The notes under the pieces were generated by a model. That model had not been told where the DNA came from, searched no databases, and saw only the letters and a program-made list of their open reading frames with translations. From positions 1 through 64,000 of the forward strand of contig NZ_MLHL01000006.1 in NCBI RefSeq assembly GCF_002000545.1: DNA of 64,000 nucleotides. Reading direction: 5' to 3'. The DNA comes from Rodentibacter trehalosifermentans. GTDB taxonomy: Bacteria > Pseudomonadota > Gammaproteobacteria > Enterobacterales > Pasteurellaceae. Shown here piece after piece: positions 15,940 through 22,714 of this stretch; position 1 is the stretch's first letter; every line of letters starts with the position of its first letter. Both the position numbers and the translations under genes were made by a program.

Positions 15940-16349
15940 TAATGTTTCCCCCTCAAAGTGCGGTCAATTTCCACTTGTTTTTGTGCGGTGTAGTGGAGTA
16001 GCTCCTGTTCCGCTTGTGGGGTTAAATTAGGCGGTAGGCAAAGCCCATTTTCATACACACCGCCTTTTAGCTCGCAACGGGTTTCATTACTGATTTTCTC
16101 GCTGACTTCGTTGTTGTGCCAATCAGTAGGGTGAGCGTAAGCAGGACGGCATTGCCATAAGCCAAAAATGGCAATTAAGACAAGCGTGAGTGCAATCAAA
16201 AAGGTTTTGCCAAGAAAGGCTAAAAATTCAAGAGTGGATTTGTGCATCGTGTTTTCCTTTTGCGGTGGTTCGTTAATCAATACGGTTTTTGCTCTTATAG
16301 CAGTTTGGTTTCGTTGTTGCCGTTTACGGCGTTTTTGTCGTTTGTTCAT
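15939..16349 (-). CDS. Membrane-anchored phage protein (136 aa)
   Basis: The frame begins with a very basic stretch (MNKRQKRRKRQQRNQTAIR), then one membrane helix at about residues 44-66 and a periplasmic-looking tail with paired cysteines (CELKGGVYENGLCLPP). A second start at residue 35 (MHKSTLEF) has its own AAGGAAAACACG site, so two products are possible. It directly follows the 75-bp repeat behind BRO gene 2, the same place as the 43-residue membrane protein after BRO gene 1. Function unknown. Confidence 0.65.
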   Translation of the reverse strand: MNKRQKRRKRQQRNQTAIRAKTVLINEPPQKENTMHKSTLEFLAFLGKTFLIALTLVLIAIFGLWQCRPAYAHPTDWHNNEVSEKISNETRCELKGGVYENGLCLPPNLTPQAEQELLHYTAQKQVEIDRTLRGKH

Positions 16350-16373
16350 GTTGTTTCCTTTTTAATCCATTTA

Positions 16374-16448
16374 CTGAATTTAGGGTGCAAGAAACCGCCA
16401 CACGATTTTCAACAGGGAAAAGTGCGGTCGGTTTTAATTAAGTTTTAG
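16374..16448 (-). repeat. 75-bp repeat at the 3' end of BRO gene 2
   Basis: Nearly identical to 10042-10115 (about three differences, one a single-base length change). It starts exactly at the BRO stop codon and contains an uptake-signal core. Confidence 0.85.
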
Positions 16449-17134
16449 AATAAGTGGACTAATCCGCCACTTCGGATGATGGCGTTCGGGTGTCGCACAT
16501 TGTAGATAATACGGTTCCAGCCGTTGCCGTGTGTAATATCTTGATTAAATTCGGTTGTTATCCGCTGCAACGTTGGCAACATCTCTTGTGGAAGATTGGC
16601 GTAGCGTTCGTTTAATTGGCGAATGGCTCGGGCATAATCACCACCAAAGCCCCCGAATTGTTTTTGCAATTTGTCAGTAAGCTCAATGTAGTTACGCAAT
16701 GCGTACCACGCCCAGCAGAAATCTTGCATTTCCTTTTCGGTGAGTTCACGCTGATACATTTTTGGTGGCTCGGGTAGGGCGAGTTGTTTGGGTTCTAACT
16801 GGTATTTCCCAGTCTTGCGGATTTGCGGTAGCACTTCTTCAAATACCCACGCTTCAAAAGGTTCGGCTTCGGGTTTTCTGCTTTTAATAATCAAGCGGTA
16901 TAAATTGGGTTCGTTGATGAAGATCATTTCTTGATCTCCGCTTTGGGTAGGGGTATATCGTTTCGATATACCCCCTTGTTTGCAATGTTTTTGAACGGTT
17001 AAAGGTGCGTTTTGGTAACCTAAAATATCGCAAACATCAGTCGCACAAAACCAAGGTTCTTGATTTGAGTCTGTGATTACACGAACTGAATTTGAATTAA
17101 AATTGAATGCTGAGAATTGAACTTGATTTGACAT
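16445..17134 (-). CDS. BRO-N family phage antirepressor (copy 2)
   Basis: A 229-residue protein with the BRO N-terminal domain (PWFCATDVCDILGYQNAP, FINEPNLYRLIIKSRKPEAE, FEAWVFEEVLPQIRKTGKY) and a different C-terminal half from copy 1. They share the linker QPKQLALPEPD/EPKQLALPEPP. The ATG has a good ribosome site, AAGGATTACGACT, and this is exactly the sequence targeted by both arms of the C4-like RNA upstream. It should act as an antirepressor made only when that RNA is overcome. Confidence 0.88.
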   Translation of the reverse strand: MSNQVQFSAFNFNSNSVRVITDSNQEPWFCATDVCDILGYQNAPLTVQKHCKQGGISKRYTPTQSGDQEMIFINEPNLYRLIIKSRKPEAEPFEAWVFEEVLPQIRKTGKYQLEPKQLALPEPPKMYQRELTEKEMQDFCWAWYALRNYIELTDKLQKQFGGFGGDYARAIRQLNERYANLPQEMLPTLQRITTEFNQDITHGNGWNRIIYNVRHPNAIIRSGGLVHLF

Positions 17135-17186
17135 AGTCGTAATCCTTAGAGTCTATTTGTTAAAACAAGCCATTTTCGACAATGGC

Positions 17187-17265
17187 GTCGGGAGGTTCGA
17201 AAACCCACTCTAAGGTAAGGGCTGGACGTATTTCCTTGCGGTATTGTATTAGTCGCCCTCCCGAC
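17187..17265 (-). ncRNA. C4-type antisense RNA in the BRO gene 2 leader
   Basis: On the minus strand GTCGGGAGG and CCTCCCGAC form a perfect 9-bp closing stem 61 nt apart, with an inner GGTT-TTCG-AACC hairpin. One arm, CCTTAGAGT (17207-17215), is complementary to 17144-17152. A second arm just 5' of the stem, CGTAATCCT (17272-17280), is complementary to 17138-17146. Together they cover the ribosome site AAGGA of BRO gene 2. Two arms aimed at adjacent target segments is the defining arrangement of C4 RNA of phages P1/P7. Confidence 0.8.
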
Positions 17266-17285
17266 ATAGTCAGGATTACGGATAC

Positions 17286-17309
17286 AAAAAAAATCGCCTT
17301 GTGGCGATT
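17286..17309 (-). terminator. Intrinsic terminator inside the BRO 2 leader
   Basis: AATCGCC-ACAA-GGCGATT followed by six to eight Ts on the minus strand, between the leader promoter and the C4-like RNA. It closely resembles the terminator at 10938-10958. Confidence 0.85.
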
Positions 17310-17356
17310 AGTGAACTATCCGCCTTAGAGTATTAGGTTTCGACACCTTGGGGCTG

Positions 17357-17385
17357 ATAGTAGTATAAAGTTTTGGGGTTGTCAA
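17357..17385 (-). promoter_or_regulatory. Leftward promoter of the BRO 2 leader
   Basis: TTGACA, 17 bp and TACTAT on the minus strand. The short transcript to the terminator contains ACTCTAAGG (17323-17331), a copy of the BRO 2 ribosome-site segment. Confidence 0.75.
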
Positions 17386-17386
17386 T

Positions 17387-17508
17387 ATCGGGGATCAACT
17401 TACCACTCAACAGCCCCGATGAAAGACGCGGTTAGCTCTTTCTATTTGCTGTTTACAGTATGGGCTTATTTCCTTTACGGTATTGTATTACACCTATCTC
17501 TCCCCGAT
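17387..17508 (-). ncRNA. Second, degenerate C4-like element
   Basis: ATCGGGGA and TCCCCGAT close a 122-nt segment containing TAATACAATACCG-AA-GGAAATA, which is also found inside the C4-like RNA at 17187-17265. It has no obvious arms matching the BRO 2 start, so it may be a decayed duplicate or have another target. Confidence 0.4.
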
Positions 17509-17517
17509 GAAAAAATC

Positions 17518-17546
17518 TTAATCCGAAAGGGCGGTGGGTGTCAAAT
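17518..17546. repeat. 29-bp direct repeat, copy 2
   Basis: Exact copy of 11551-11579. It lies between the 60-residue minus-strand gene and the degenerate C4-like element and carries TTGACA on the minus strand. Confidence 0.7.
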
Positions 17547-17547
17547 A

Positions 17548-17730
17548 TCATTTCATTTTAAGCCGCAATAATTTATGACTTGTTACGGCGTGTCCTATCA
17601 ATGCGAGAACAAATTTTTCCTGATCTTCTTTGCTGTTTTCCATTGCTTGATATGTATCAAAAAGTAATGACATTGCGTGTTCATCGTTGATAAAATCGTC
17701 AATAAGTTTTGTGTGTTTTTGGAATTCCAT
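17548..17730 (-). CDS. Phage hypothetical protein (60 aa)
   Basis: A 60-residue helical, acidic-then-basic protein (MEFQKHTKLIDDFINDEHAM at the start). AAAGG precedes the ATG. Its start codon is separated by one base from the divergent DUF4145 start codon, so each gene's ribosome site lies within the other's coding sequence. It is the last minus-strand gene before the BRO 2 leader. Function unknown. Confidence 0.5.
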   Translation of the reverse strand: MEFQKHTKLIDDFINDEHAMSLLFDTYQAMENSKEDQEKFVLALIGHAVTSHKLLRLKMK

Positions 17731-17731
17731 T

Positions 17732-18421
17732 ATGATTACCTTTGGTTATGATTGTCCCTATTGTGCAAAGAGAGATGTGGCATTTACTGTTAAACATATT
17801 ACAAGCCACATTAAGGAAAAAGCACGCTATCAAGGCGTGAGTTTTCATACAGTTTTCGCTACCTGTAATCATTGTTTGAACGGCATTTCTGCGTTGCATT
17901 ATGTTGCCGATAGCGATGTTTATGTGAATGGTGCGCCGCTTGCTAATGGGTTAATTAGCGCAGTAACGGATACGGTTCCTCATTTCTTTGATGAAATCTT
18001 TGGTAGGGAATTGGATTGGTTTCCTAAAGCACCAAAACCCGATATTCCACAATATTTGCCTGTTAATGTTGAGCGGAAATTCGCAGCAGGAGAAAAAATT
18101 TATTTTCAAACTAAGCATGATGAAAGTTTGGTTGAATTTGCCGGCACTGCGTATCGGTCAGCGTTAGAACTTGCTTTAAAACACCTTGATGATAATACTG
18201 ATAAGAACTTAAATTGGCGTATCAATCACCTTGTAAAAACTCAAGTGTTGGTTAAATCAATGGGGGATTTTGCGCATTCTATTCGTTCATTAGGTAACGA
18301 CGCAACACATAATGAGATTTCCTTAGTGGAACTTGAGCAGTTACGCTTGTTTACTCAGTTGTTTTTGCAATATACCTTTACGCTTCCTGCAATGATACCC
18401 GCTGTAGAGAAGCAAGGTTAA
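17732..18421 (+). CDS. DUF4145 domain protein
   Basis: A 229-residue protein. The N-terminus has a zinc-ribbon-like pair, YDCPYCAKRD near residue 6 and ATCNHC near residue 45. The C-terminal half (AYRSALELALKHLDD to FAHSIRSLGNDATHNE) is the helical DUF4145 domain, which is related to HEPN-type folds and often found in restriction or abortive-infection settings. The start at 17732 (MITFGYDC) is preferred over an upstream frame extension. It is transcribed against the surrounding leftward operon, like an inserted conversion gene. Confidence 0.8.
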   Translation: MITFGYDCPYCAKRDVAFTVKHITSHIKEKARYQGVSFHTVFATCNHCLNGISALHYVADSDVYVNGAPLANGLISAVTDTVPHFFDEIFGRELDWFPKAPKPDIPQYLPVNVERKFAAGEKIYFQTKHDESLVEFAGTAYRSALELALKHLDDNTDKNLNWRINHLVKTQVLVKSMGDFAHSIRSLGNDATHNEISLVELEQLRLFTQLFLQYTFTLPAMIPAVEKQG

Positions 18422-18605
18422 AGGTGGTTGCCTTTCTTTATGCTTGCAAGGCTCAAGAAGAAATACGAATTGAAGTCGGGTCGTCATCCCAAGTCAGACA
18501 GTCATCATTGACTATGCTCGCTGTGACTAACTCATTGAGCTAACTTTCACATCCTGCGAAAGTCCATAGCGATTGATTCTTTATTTTGTGGCTCAATCGT
18601 AAGCC

Positions 18606-18905
18606 CTAAATTCTCACCAACTCCCGGCAACCCATTTGTCGGCGTTCTTTGGCTCGGACGGTGTTTGTTGTTGCTTTGCCTTTTACGCAGTGGTAGTTGG
18701 CAATATCAACGGGTTTCTTTTCTCTGCCGGCAAGGCTGATTGCACTATCAACCTTGCTTGGTTTTACGACCGCCTTTTCCCAAAGTGCGGTCATTTTTCG
18801 GGACTTTTCAAACATTCTTTCGAGCCGTCCTGCTTTTCCGTCATTACGGATTTCAGGGTTGTTGCTGTATTTTTTTGCGTTACGTCTAACGATGATTGCT
18901 GCCAT
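18606..18905 (-). CDS. Phage hypothetical protein (99 aa)
   Basis: A 99-residue strongly basic protein (MAAIIVRRNAKKYSNNPEIR at the start), preceded by AAGGGG at a good distance; an upstream ATG at 18932 lacks this. It is the first gene after the PL leader, where lambdoid phages carry N-type antiterminators, and its Lys/Arg content would fit an RNA-binding protein. No motif proves it. An overlapping plus-strand frame is Cys/Phe-rich and less likely. Confidence 0.55.
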   Translation of the reverse strand: MAAIIVRRNAKKYSNNPEIRNDGKAGRLERMFEKSRKMTALWEKAVVKPSKVDSAISLAGREKKPVDIANYHCVKGKATTNTVRAKERRQMGCRELVRI

Positions 18906-18935
18906 TTCTGACCCCTTTTCTCTCTTTTCCATTGT

Positions 18936-18956
18936 TTACCACACTTAATGTGATAA
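18936..18956. promoter_or_regulatory. Palindromic operator-like site
   Basis: TTACCACACTTAATGTGATAA is an imperfect palindrome with half-site TTAYCACA, placed about 30 bp upstream of the gene at 18606-18905. A similar GGTAAACAATG motif recurs at 19028-19038. Confidence 0.4.
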
Positions 18957-19093
18957 TCCACTTAATCCGTCAAATTGCATTACGTTGTAATGGTCGAATC
19001 AGTTTCAGCCAAATTAAAAGAAAATGCGGTAAACAATGAAAAACATTGTGCTTGTTACCTCAGCCACTCACGCCTAGCTTGCGTACCCGTTAG

Positions 19094-19127
19094 GGTTAAA
19101 GAGTGTTATTCAATCTGTTAAAGAACA
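19094..19127 (-). promoter_or_regulatory. Tandem boxA-like elements in the PL leader
   Basis: The minus-strand leader carries TGTTCTTTAACA (19116-19127), nearly identical to the rRNA boxA (TGCTCTTTAACA in E. coli), and CACTCTTTAACC (19094-19105). Small hairpins CCC-GAAA-GGG and CCC-TAAC-GGG lie beside them. This is the layout of a Nus-dependent antitermination site. The rest of the 290-bp untranslated leader has no gene I can support. Confidence 0.5.
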
Positions 19128-19206
19128 ATCCCTTTCGGGTTCCCACCGTCTCTGCTAACTCTCAGCCGTTTGGCTTGCTAGGTGGGTGTTTTGTTTTGAT
19201 GTGGGT

Positions 19207-19235
19207 ATAATAGCTTAACTAATATTTAATGTAAA
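19207..19235 (-). promoter_or_regulatory. Early leftward promoter PL
   Basis: TTTACA, a 17-bp spacer and TATTAT on the minus strand, embedded in repressor-like operators. It would drive the leftward arm from 18905 onwards. Confidence 0.65.
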
Positions 19236-19300
19236 TAGTTTAACTAATAAATTTTAATATTTTTACTATTTGAAACTAATAAATAATTGATTTTACTAAT
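19210..19300. promoter_or_regulatory. OL operator cluster (four 14-bp sites)
   Basis: Related 14-mers in one orientation: ATAGCTTAACTAAT (19210), ATAGTTTAACTAAT (19235), TATTTGAAACTAAT (19267) and TTGATTTTACTAAT (19287). The same motif occurs at PR (21681 and 21730), so they are likely CI/Cro binding sites. Confidence 0.65.
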
Positions 19301-19457
19301 ATAAAGAGTTTAAAAAGTTTGTTTGATTGCTTGGTTTTTAACCAAAAAAGTAAGACGTAACGACAAATTTTCGTAAAAAGGGCAATATTTTTCCCTCTTG
19401 GGGTAATTTTTTTCCGGTAAAAAGGTGTAGAATCGATCAAACCCGACTGGAGGTAGT

Positions 19458-19667
19458 ATGGAAAAGCAAAAACTTAATACAAAAGAAGAATTTGATATTG
19501 CCGTCAAGATGTTCATCAACCGCTTTTTGGCTGAAAATCCTATTTATGATATGTTAAAGCTCAGTGAAGAGCAGATGATGATTTTAGTTGAAAACTTGAT
19601 TATGCCCGAATTTAAGAAAAAGTATGACTATGAGATGAAAGTGATGGGGCGATGGAGTAGGGGATAA
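19458..19667 (+). CDS. Phage hypothetical protein (69 aa)
   Basis: A 69-residue helical, charged protein (KLNTKEEFDIAVKMFINRFL), preceded by TGGAGGTAGT. It is transcribed rightward between PL and the leftward lysogeny operon, isolated from other plus-strand genes, and ends at a bidirectional hairpin. Its family is unknown to me. Confidence 0.65.
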   Translation: MEKQKLNTKEEFDIAVKMFINRFLAENPIYDMLKLSEEQMMILVENLIMPEFKKKYDYEMKVMGRWSRG

Positions 19668-19689
19668 AGAAAACCGCCACGGGGCGGTT
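19667..19689 (-). terminator. Terminator of the CI-TPR-HEPN operon
   Basis: AACCGCC/GGCGGTT with TTTTCTTT on the minus strand, 14 bp after the HEPN gene stop. It also overlaps the end of the convergent 69-residue gene. Confidence 0.75.
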
Positions 19690-19703
19690 GGCTTAATAAA
19701 AAT

Positions 19704-20063
19704 TTACTTGTCTAATAAATACCAACATTTTTCTGCAAATGAAATTTGGTATTGAACATCCTTGCTATTTATATTAAGTGATAACGAATAATCGGCATCT
19801 ACTCTTTTTTTCTTCATTTTTTTAGCATAAGTTACAATTTGCTTTTCTGTTGGTAAATTATTGACATTAATTCGTTCTATCATACTTTCATGCGTCCCCA
19901 TATTTCCTGAACGAGTTTTGGGGAGTGATTTTGTATCACAAACTTCTTGGATTCTGTGCAGAACAGCATAATACAATGTCTTAATGCATTCTCTTTGTTC
20001 TACTTCACAAGTAGAGGTGGCAAGTTGTTTGGCTCGTGTATAAATATCATCAGCACTAATCAT
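19704..20063 (-). CDS. HEPN-like domain protein, candidate effector
   Basis: A 119-residue protein. Residues 1-45 (ADDIYTRAKQLATS then RECIKTLYYAVLHRIQEVC) and the C-terminal KKRVDADYSL segment match the helical pattern of HEPN proteins. RSGNMGTH (R-x6-H) could be the RNase-type Arg/His pair. HEPN domains act as RNases in many toxin-antitoxin and abortive-infection systems. It shares one base with the TPR-like gene upstream, so the two are coupled. Placement behind the CI repressor is typical of lysogen-expressed phage-exclusion genes. The function is inferred. Confidence 0.6.
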   Translation of the reverse strand: MISADDIYTRAKQLATSTCEVEQRECIKTLYYAVLHRIQEVCDTKSLPKTRSGNMGTHESMIERINVNNLPTEKQIVTYAKKMKKKRVDADYSLSLNINSKDVQYQISFAEKCWYLLDK

Positions 20064-20842
20064 TATCTTGCCTCATACATCATTACGAAATTATTAAAAT
20101 GGACATTATTTCTCGTTTCGAAATCAATAAGATAATCAGAAAGTTGTTCATCAAATTTAAGAGCGGTGCTGACATCTGATTTTTCGTCAATAAATGAATA
20201 AACGATAGTTTTATCATCCTCGTTATAAAAGTGTTCTATATACAAACTTTTTGGGTGATTCGGTGAGAGATCTGAGTGAACACCATCAATCAGCTTTGAT
20301 AGCAGAGGCAAATTAATATTAAGGTCTCGATAGGCTTTTAATAGAGATTTTTTATCCTTAATCCAGACCGCATAATGATCACGCTGTTTTGACGGTAACT
20401 TTTCTATCATACCCATCACTTTTTCACACTCACTAATTTTAATTAAATTGTCTAATAATAGATAAGTTGCATGCAACATCACAATATCTCTTATTTCATA
20501 CCCTAACATTTCGCACACTTGATCACGGGCAGCTACGGGGCGATGCGTGTAGTATAAATCAATAGCGTAATTAAATCTAATTCGGACATCACTTGAATTA
20601 AATCTCAATGCCGTGCGGTAGTTAAAATCCATATTGTCTATATCACCAAGTAAAGCATAAAGAGTACCAAGTAGTGAGAATGCCTGTGCTTTATCTTTAG
20701 TTTTAGTGAGTGGCTTTAGTTCATCAATAAAAGAAATCGTTTTTACCTTATCCACATAATTGGTATTTAAAGTATCATTACGAAACTTTACGATTTCCGA
20801 TGAAATGACGTTAAACTTAGTTAATATTGCTGCATTAGCCAT
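20063..20842 (-). CDS. TPR-like protein paired with the HEPN-like gene
   Basis: A 259-residue soluble protein. Residues 50-150 look like tetratricopeptide helices (AFSLLGTLYALLGDIDNMDF, then YRTALRFNSSDVRIRFNYAI). The C-terminal third is unassigned and rich in acidic residues. AAGGGAAAG precedes the ATG, 60 bp after the CI stop codon. It may sense an incoming phage signal or restrain its HEPN partner; no published pair with this architecture comes to mind. Confidence 0.6.
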   Translation of the reverse strand: MANAAILTKFNVISSEIVKFRNDTLNTNYVDKVKTISFIDELKPLTKTKDKAQAFSLLGTLYALLGDIDNMDFNYRTALRFNSSDVRIRFNYAIDLYYTHRPVAARDQVCEMLGYEIRDIVMLHATYLLLDNLIKISECEKVMGMIEKLPSKQRDHYAVWIKDKKSLLKAYRDLNINLPLLSKLIDGVHSDLSPNHPKSLYIEHFYNEDDKTIVYSFIDEKSDVSTALKFDEQLSDYLIDFETRNNVHFNNFVMMYEAR

Positions 20843-20904
20843 TTTCTTTCCCTTAGTTACCCCACAAAATTCAACTTCTGGCTTTGGTGTGCTTTCATTT
20901 GTGT

Positions 20905-21648
20905 TTATAAGTCAAACATTTCCATTGGCATTTTTTTAATCAGTTGTCCAATAAAATGAATTTGTTCAACTTGATCTTTCTCTAAAATTTCCGTTTCGTA
21001 GGTAGGGTTATCTGAAATGACTTTTAAGCGATAGCCGCTCAAGTATTGCAAACGTTTAATTCTCGCTTTCCCTTCAAAGACAAATGCGTAAATTCCATCG
21101 TTTTTAAACTCTTGTATTGAAGTGTCAATAAACACAATATCGCCGTGTTTTAAGCTCATTTCTTCATTGTTTGGGTCATACATACTATTCCCATCAATGA
21201 TTGCCATTGAAAGATTGTTCGCTGTTTTACGTTGGAAAATTTCCATAAATTTATCCGGCGAAAACTCAATAGATCTGACGGTATCTGGATAGTCGAGATT
21301 AATATAGCCATCTCCGGCAGCAAGTCTGTTATCAAGTAATGTTAATTTTATCGAGTCTCCAGTAGATTGAGAACTTTCATTGATTTTTGAGACGATAGTC
21401 GTAAATTCAGTAGATATGTCGGGATCTATCTCGGTAGGCTCTACTTTTAAAAGAGTGGCAAATTTTAGAATAGTTTCTTTGCTAATCGCTTGTGAACTAT
21501 TGGGGTTCATGTAATGGCTCACAGCACCTTGTGTCAAAAATCCTAAAGCTTCGGCAATCTTATTTTGCGTCAAACCTAGCTCTTTCTTCTTAGATTCGTA
21601 AATCATTTTTAGTCTTGTTTTGATCTCAAAAGTCTTGTTCTCAGTCAT
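20905..21648 (-). CDS. cI: CI-like repressor, LexA/S24 family
   Basis: A 247-residue repressor. An N-terminal helix-turn-helix (KKELGLTQNKIAEALGF, then GAVSHYMN, about residues 21-48) is followed by a peptidase S24 domain. The autocleavage bond is Ala111-Gly112 in RLAAGDGY, the catalytic Ser is in DGNSMYDP (Ser155) and the Lys in ARIKRLQ (about 198). It should maintain lysogeny by binding the operators at PR and PL and be inactivated by RecA after DNA damage. It is divergent from cro across a 118-bp operator region. Confidence 0.93.
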   Translation of the reverse strand: MTENKTFEIKTRLKMIYESKKKELGLTQNKIAEALGFLTQGAVSHYMNPNSSQAISKETILKFATLLKVEPTEIDPDISTEFTTIVSKINESSQSTGDSIKLTLLDNRLAAGDGYINLDYPDTVRSIEFSPDKFMEIFQRKTANNLSMAIIDGNSMYDPNNEEMSLKHGDIVFIDTSIQEFKNDGIYAFVFEGKARIKRLQYLSGYRLKVISDNPTYETEILEKDQVEQIHFIGQLIKKMPMEMFDL

Positions 21649-21680
21649 CCTGCTTCTCCTATGGCTTATTTTAAATTATA

Positions 21681-21743
21681 TGAGTTGTACTAATAAAACT
21701 CAAAATAGTAAAAATATTGATAAATAAAAATAGTTTTGCTAAT
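21681..21743. promoter_or_regulatory. OR operators
   Basis: TGAGTTGTACTAAT (21681-21694) and ATAGTTTTGCTAAT (21730-21743) match the four sites at OL in sequence and orientation. The second overlaps the -10 box of PR, and the first lies on the PRM side. Confidence 0.65.
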
Positions 21744-21745
21744 AT
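21717..21745 (+). promoter_or_regulatory. Early rightward promoter PR
   Basis: TTGATA, 17 bp and TAATAT lie 21 bp before the cro start. The extended TTTTGC preceding the -10 overlaps an operator. Confidence 0.75.
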
Positions 21746-21766
21746 AAATATTATTTTGGAGGATTT

Positions 21767-22000
21767 ATGCAATTAAACCAGTATTTGGTGCAAAACAATC
21801 TTACTCAGTGCGAGTTTGCCAAATTGGTAAATAAAACTCAGGGATTCATTAGTCATTACCTTACCGGACGATACAAATTAAGTGCTATCACGACATTAAA
21901 TTGGGCTGCTGTAACTGAATATGCTGTTACACCCCACGAATTAAGCCCGCATTTGTATCCAAATCCAAATGATGGCTTACCTAATCACCTTAGAACCTAA
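21767..22000 (+). CDS. cro: Cro-like regulator
   Basis: A 77-residue protein whose first 60 residues form a Cro/YdaS-type helix-turn-helix (LTQCEFAKLVNKTQGFISHY). It is the first rightward gene, divergent from the repressor, with GGAGG before the ATG. It should repress PRM to commit to the lytic route. The C-terminus is Pro/Asn-rich. Confidence 0.88.
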   Translation: MQLNQYLVQNNLTQCEFAKLVNKTQGFISHYLTGRYKLSAITTLNWAAVTEYAVTPHELSPHLYPNPNDGLPNHLRT

Positions 22001-22020
22001 TTTACCCAAAGGTATTCGCA

Positions 22021-22317
22021 ATGGCACGCAATAAGTTATTGGGATCGGCAAGAGAACTTTCCGATCCTGTTATGGAGAAATACTACCGTCAGAAACAAAT
22101 TGAGGTGGCAGGACGAATGGATTGCGATCCGTCCACATTAAGTAGATTTGTGGCGAACAATGAGATGGTGAAAACCTTGAATTTTTTGACCGCACTTGAT
22201 TTCGGGCTATTTGATAAAGAAACGCATATTGCGGTTGAGAAAAGTGAATTTGAAATGTTACTTCTCGCATCGCAAGGCTTTGATAAGCGACTACGCGAGA
22301 AGTATCTGGATAAATAA
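22021..22317 (+). CDS. cII: CII-like transcriptional activator
   Basis: A 98-residue protein of the lambda CII family: KQIEVAGRMDCDPSTLSRFV (about residues 26-45) matches the CII helix-turn-helix, and length agrees with lambda CII (97). It should activate repressor and integrase transcription in lysogenic decisions. It lies 20 bp after cro in the same operon and carries an uptake-signal core. Confidence 0.85.
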   Translation: MARNKLLGSARELSDPVMEKYYRQKQIEVAGRMDCDPSTLSRFVANNEMVKTLNFLTALDFGLFDKETHIAVEKSEFEMLLLASQGFDKRLREKYLDK

Positions 22318-22319
22318 AT

Positions 22320-22709
22320 TTAATCTTTTTTGGAAAGTTTATCTATTACGACAGGAAGCAAAGTAAGGCTCCAGAAGAAGAAAGATAATTTTAGTGAAAA
22401 GTAAGCCCACATTGGTTCAGTGAGTAAAAAACGAAAACCAAAGTCAATGAGTTCTTCTTTGCTAAATGATCCAAAAGTAGCGAATACAGTAATACACATA
22501 ATGGCAGAAATATAAGCAGAATTATCAAAATCTCGCTGAAATTTTCGAGTGCCCACTTTGTGAATAAAAAGTAGAAACAAAGGTATGCCATTTATCAATA
22601 CACCTGTTAGCCAATAAGGTATTTCAGATAGTGAGAAAAATCGAGGAAGGGCTAAAAAAGTGAAAAAGCATAAAGCGACAAACAACTCTCTCAAATTAAA
22701 AAAGGACAT
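22320..22709 (-). CDS. Possible four-helix membrane protein
   Basis: A leftward frame of about 129 residues from the ATG at 22709 (a longer frame starts at 22778). It has four hydrophobic segments rich in Phe and Leu and a basic end (IDKLSKKD). It fills an otherwise empty 400-bp gap between cII and replication genes, but I see no good ribosome site. It could be a superinfection-exclusion protein; a spurious frame is the alternative. Confidence 0.45.
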   Translation of the reverse strand: MSFFNLRELFVALCFFTFLALPRFFSLSEIPYWLTGVLINGIPLFLLFIHKVGTRKFQRDFDNSAYISAIMCITVFATFGSFSKEELIDFGFRFLLTEPMWAYFSLKLSFFFWSLTLLPVVIDKLSKKD

Positions 22710-22714
22710 AAGCA

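Noticed and set aside
18636-18911. Plus-strand Cys/Phe-rich frame
   Set aside because: The minus-strand frame over the same DNA has a ribosome site and a normal basic protein composition; the plus frame reads as its shadow.
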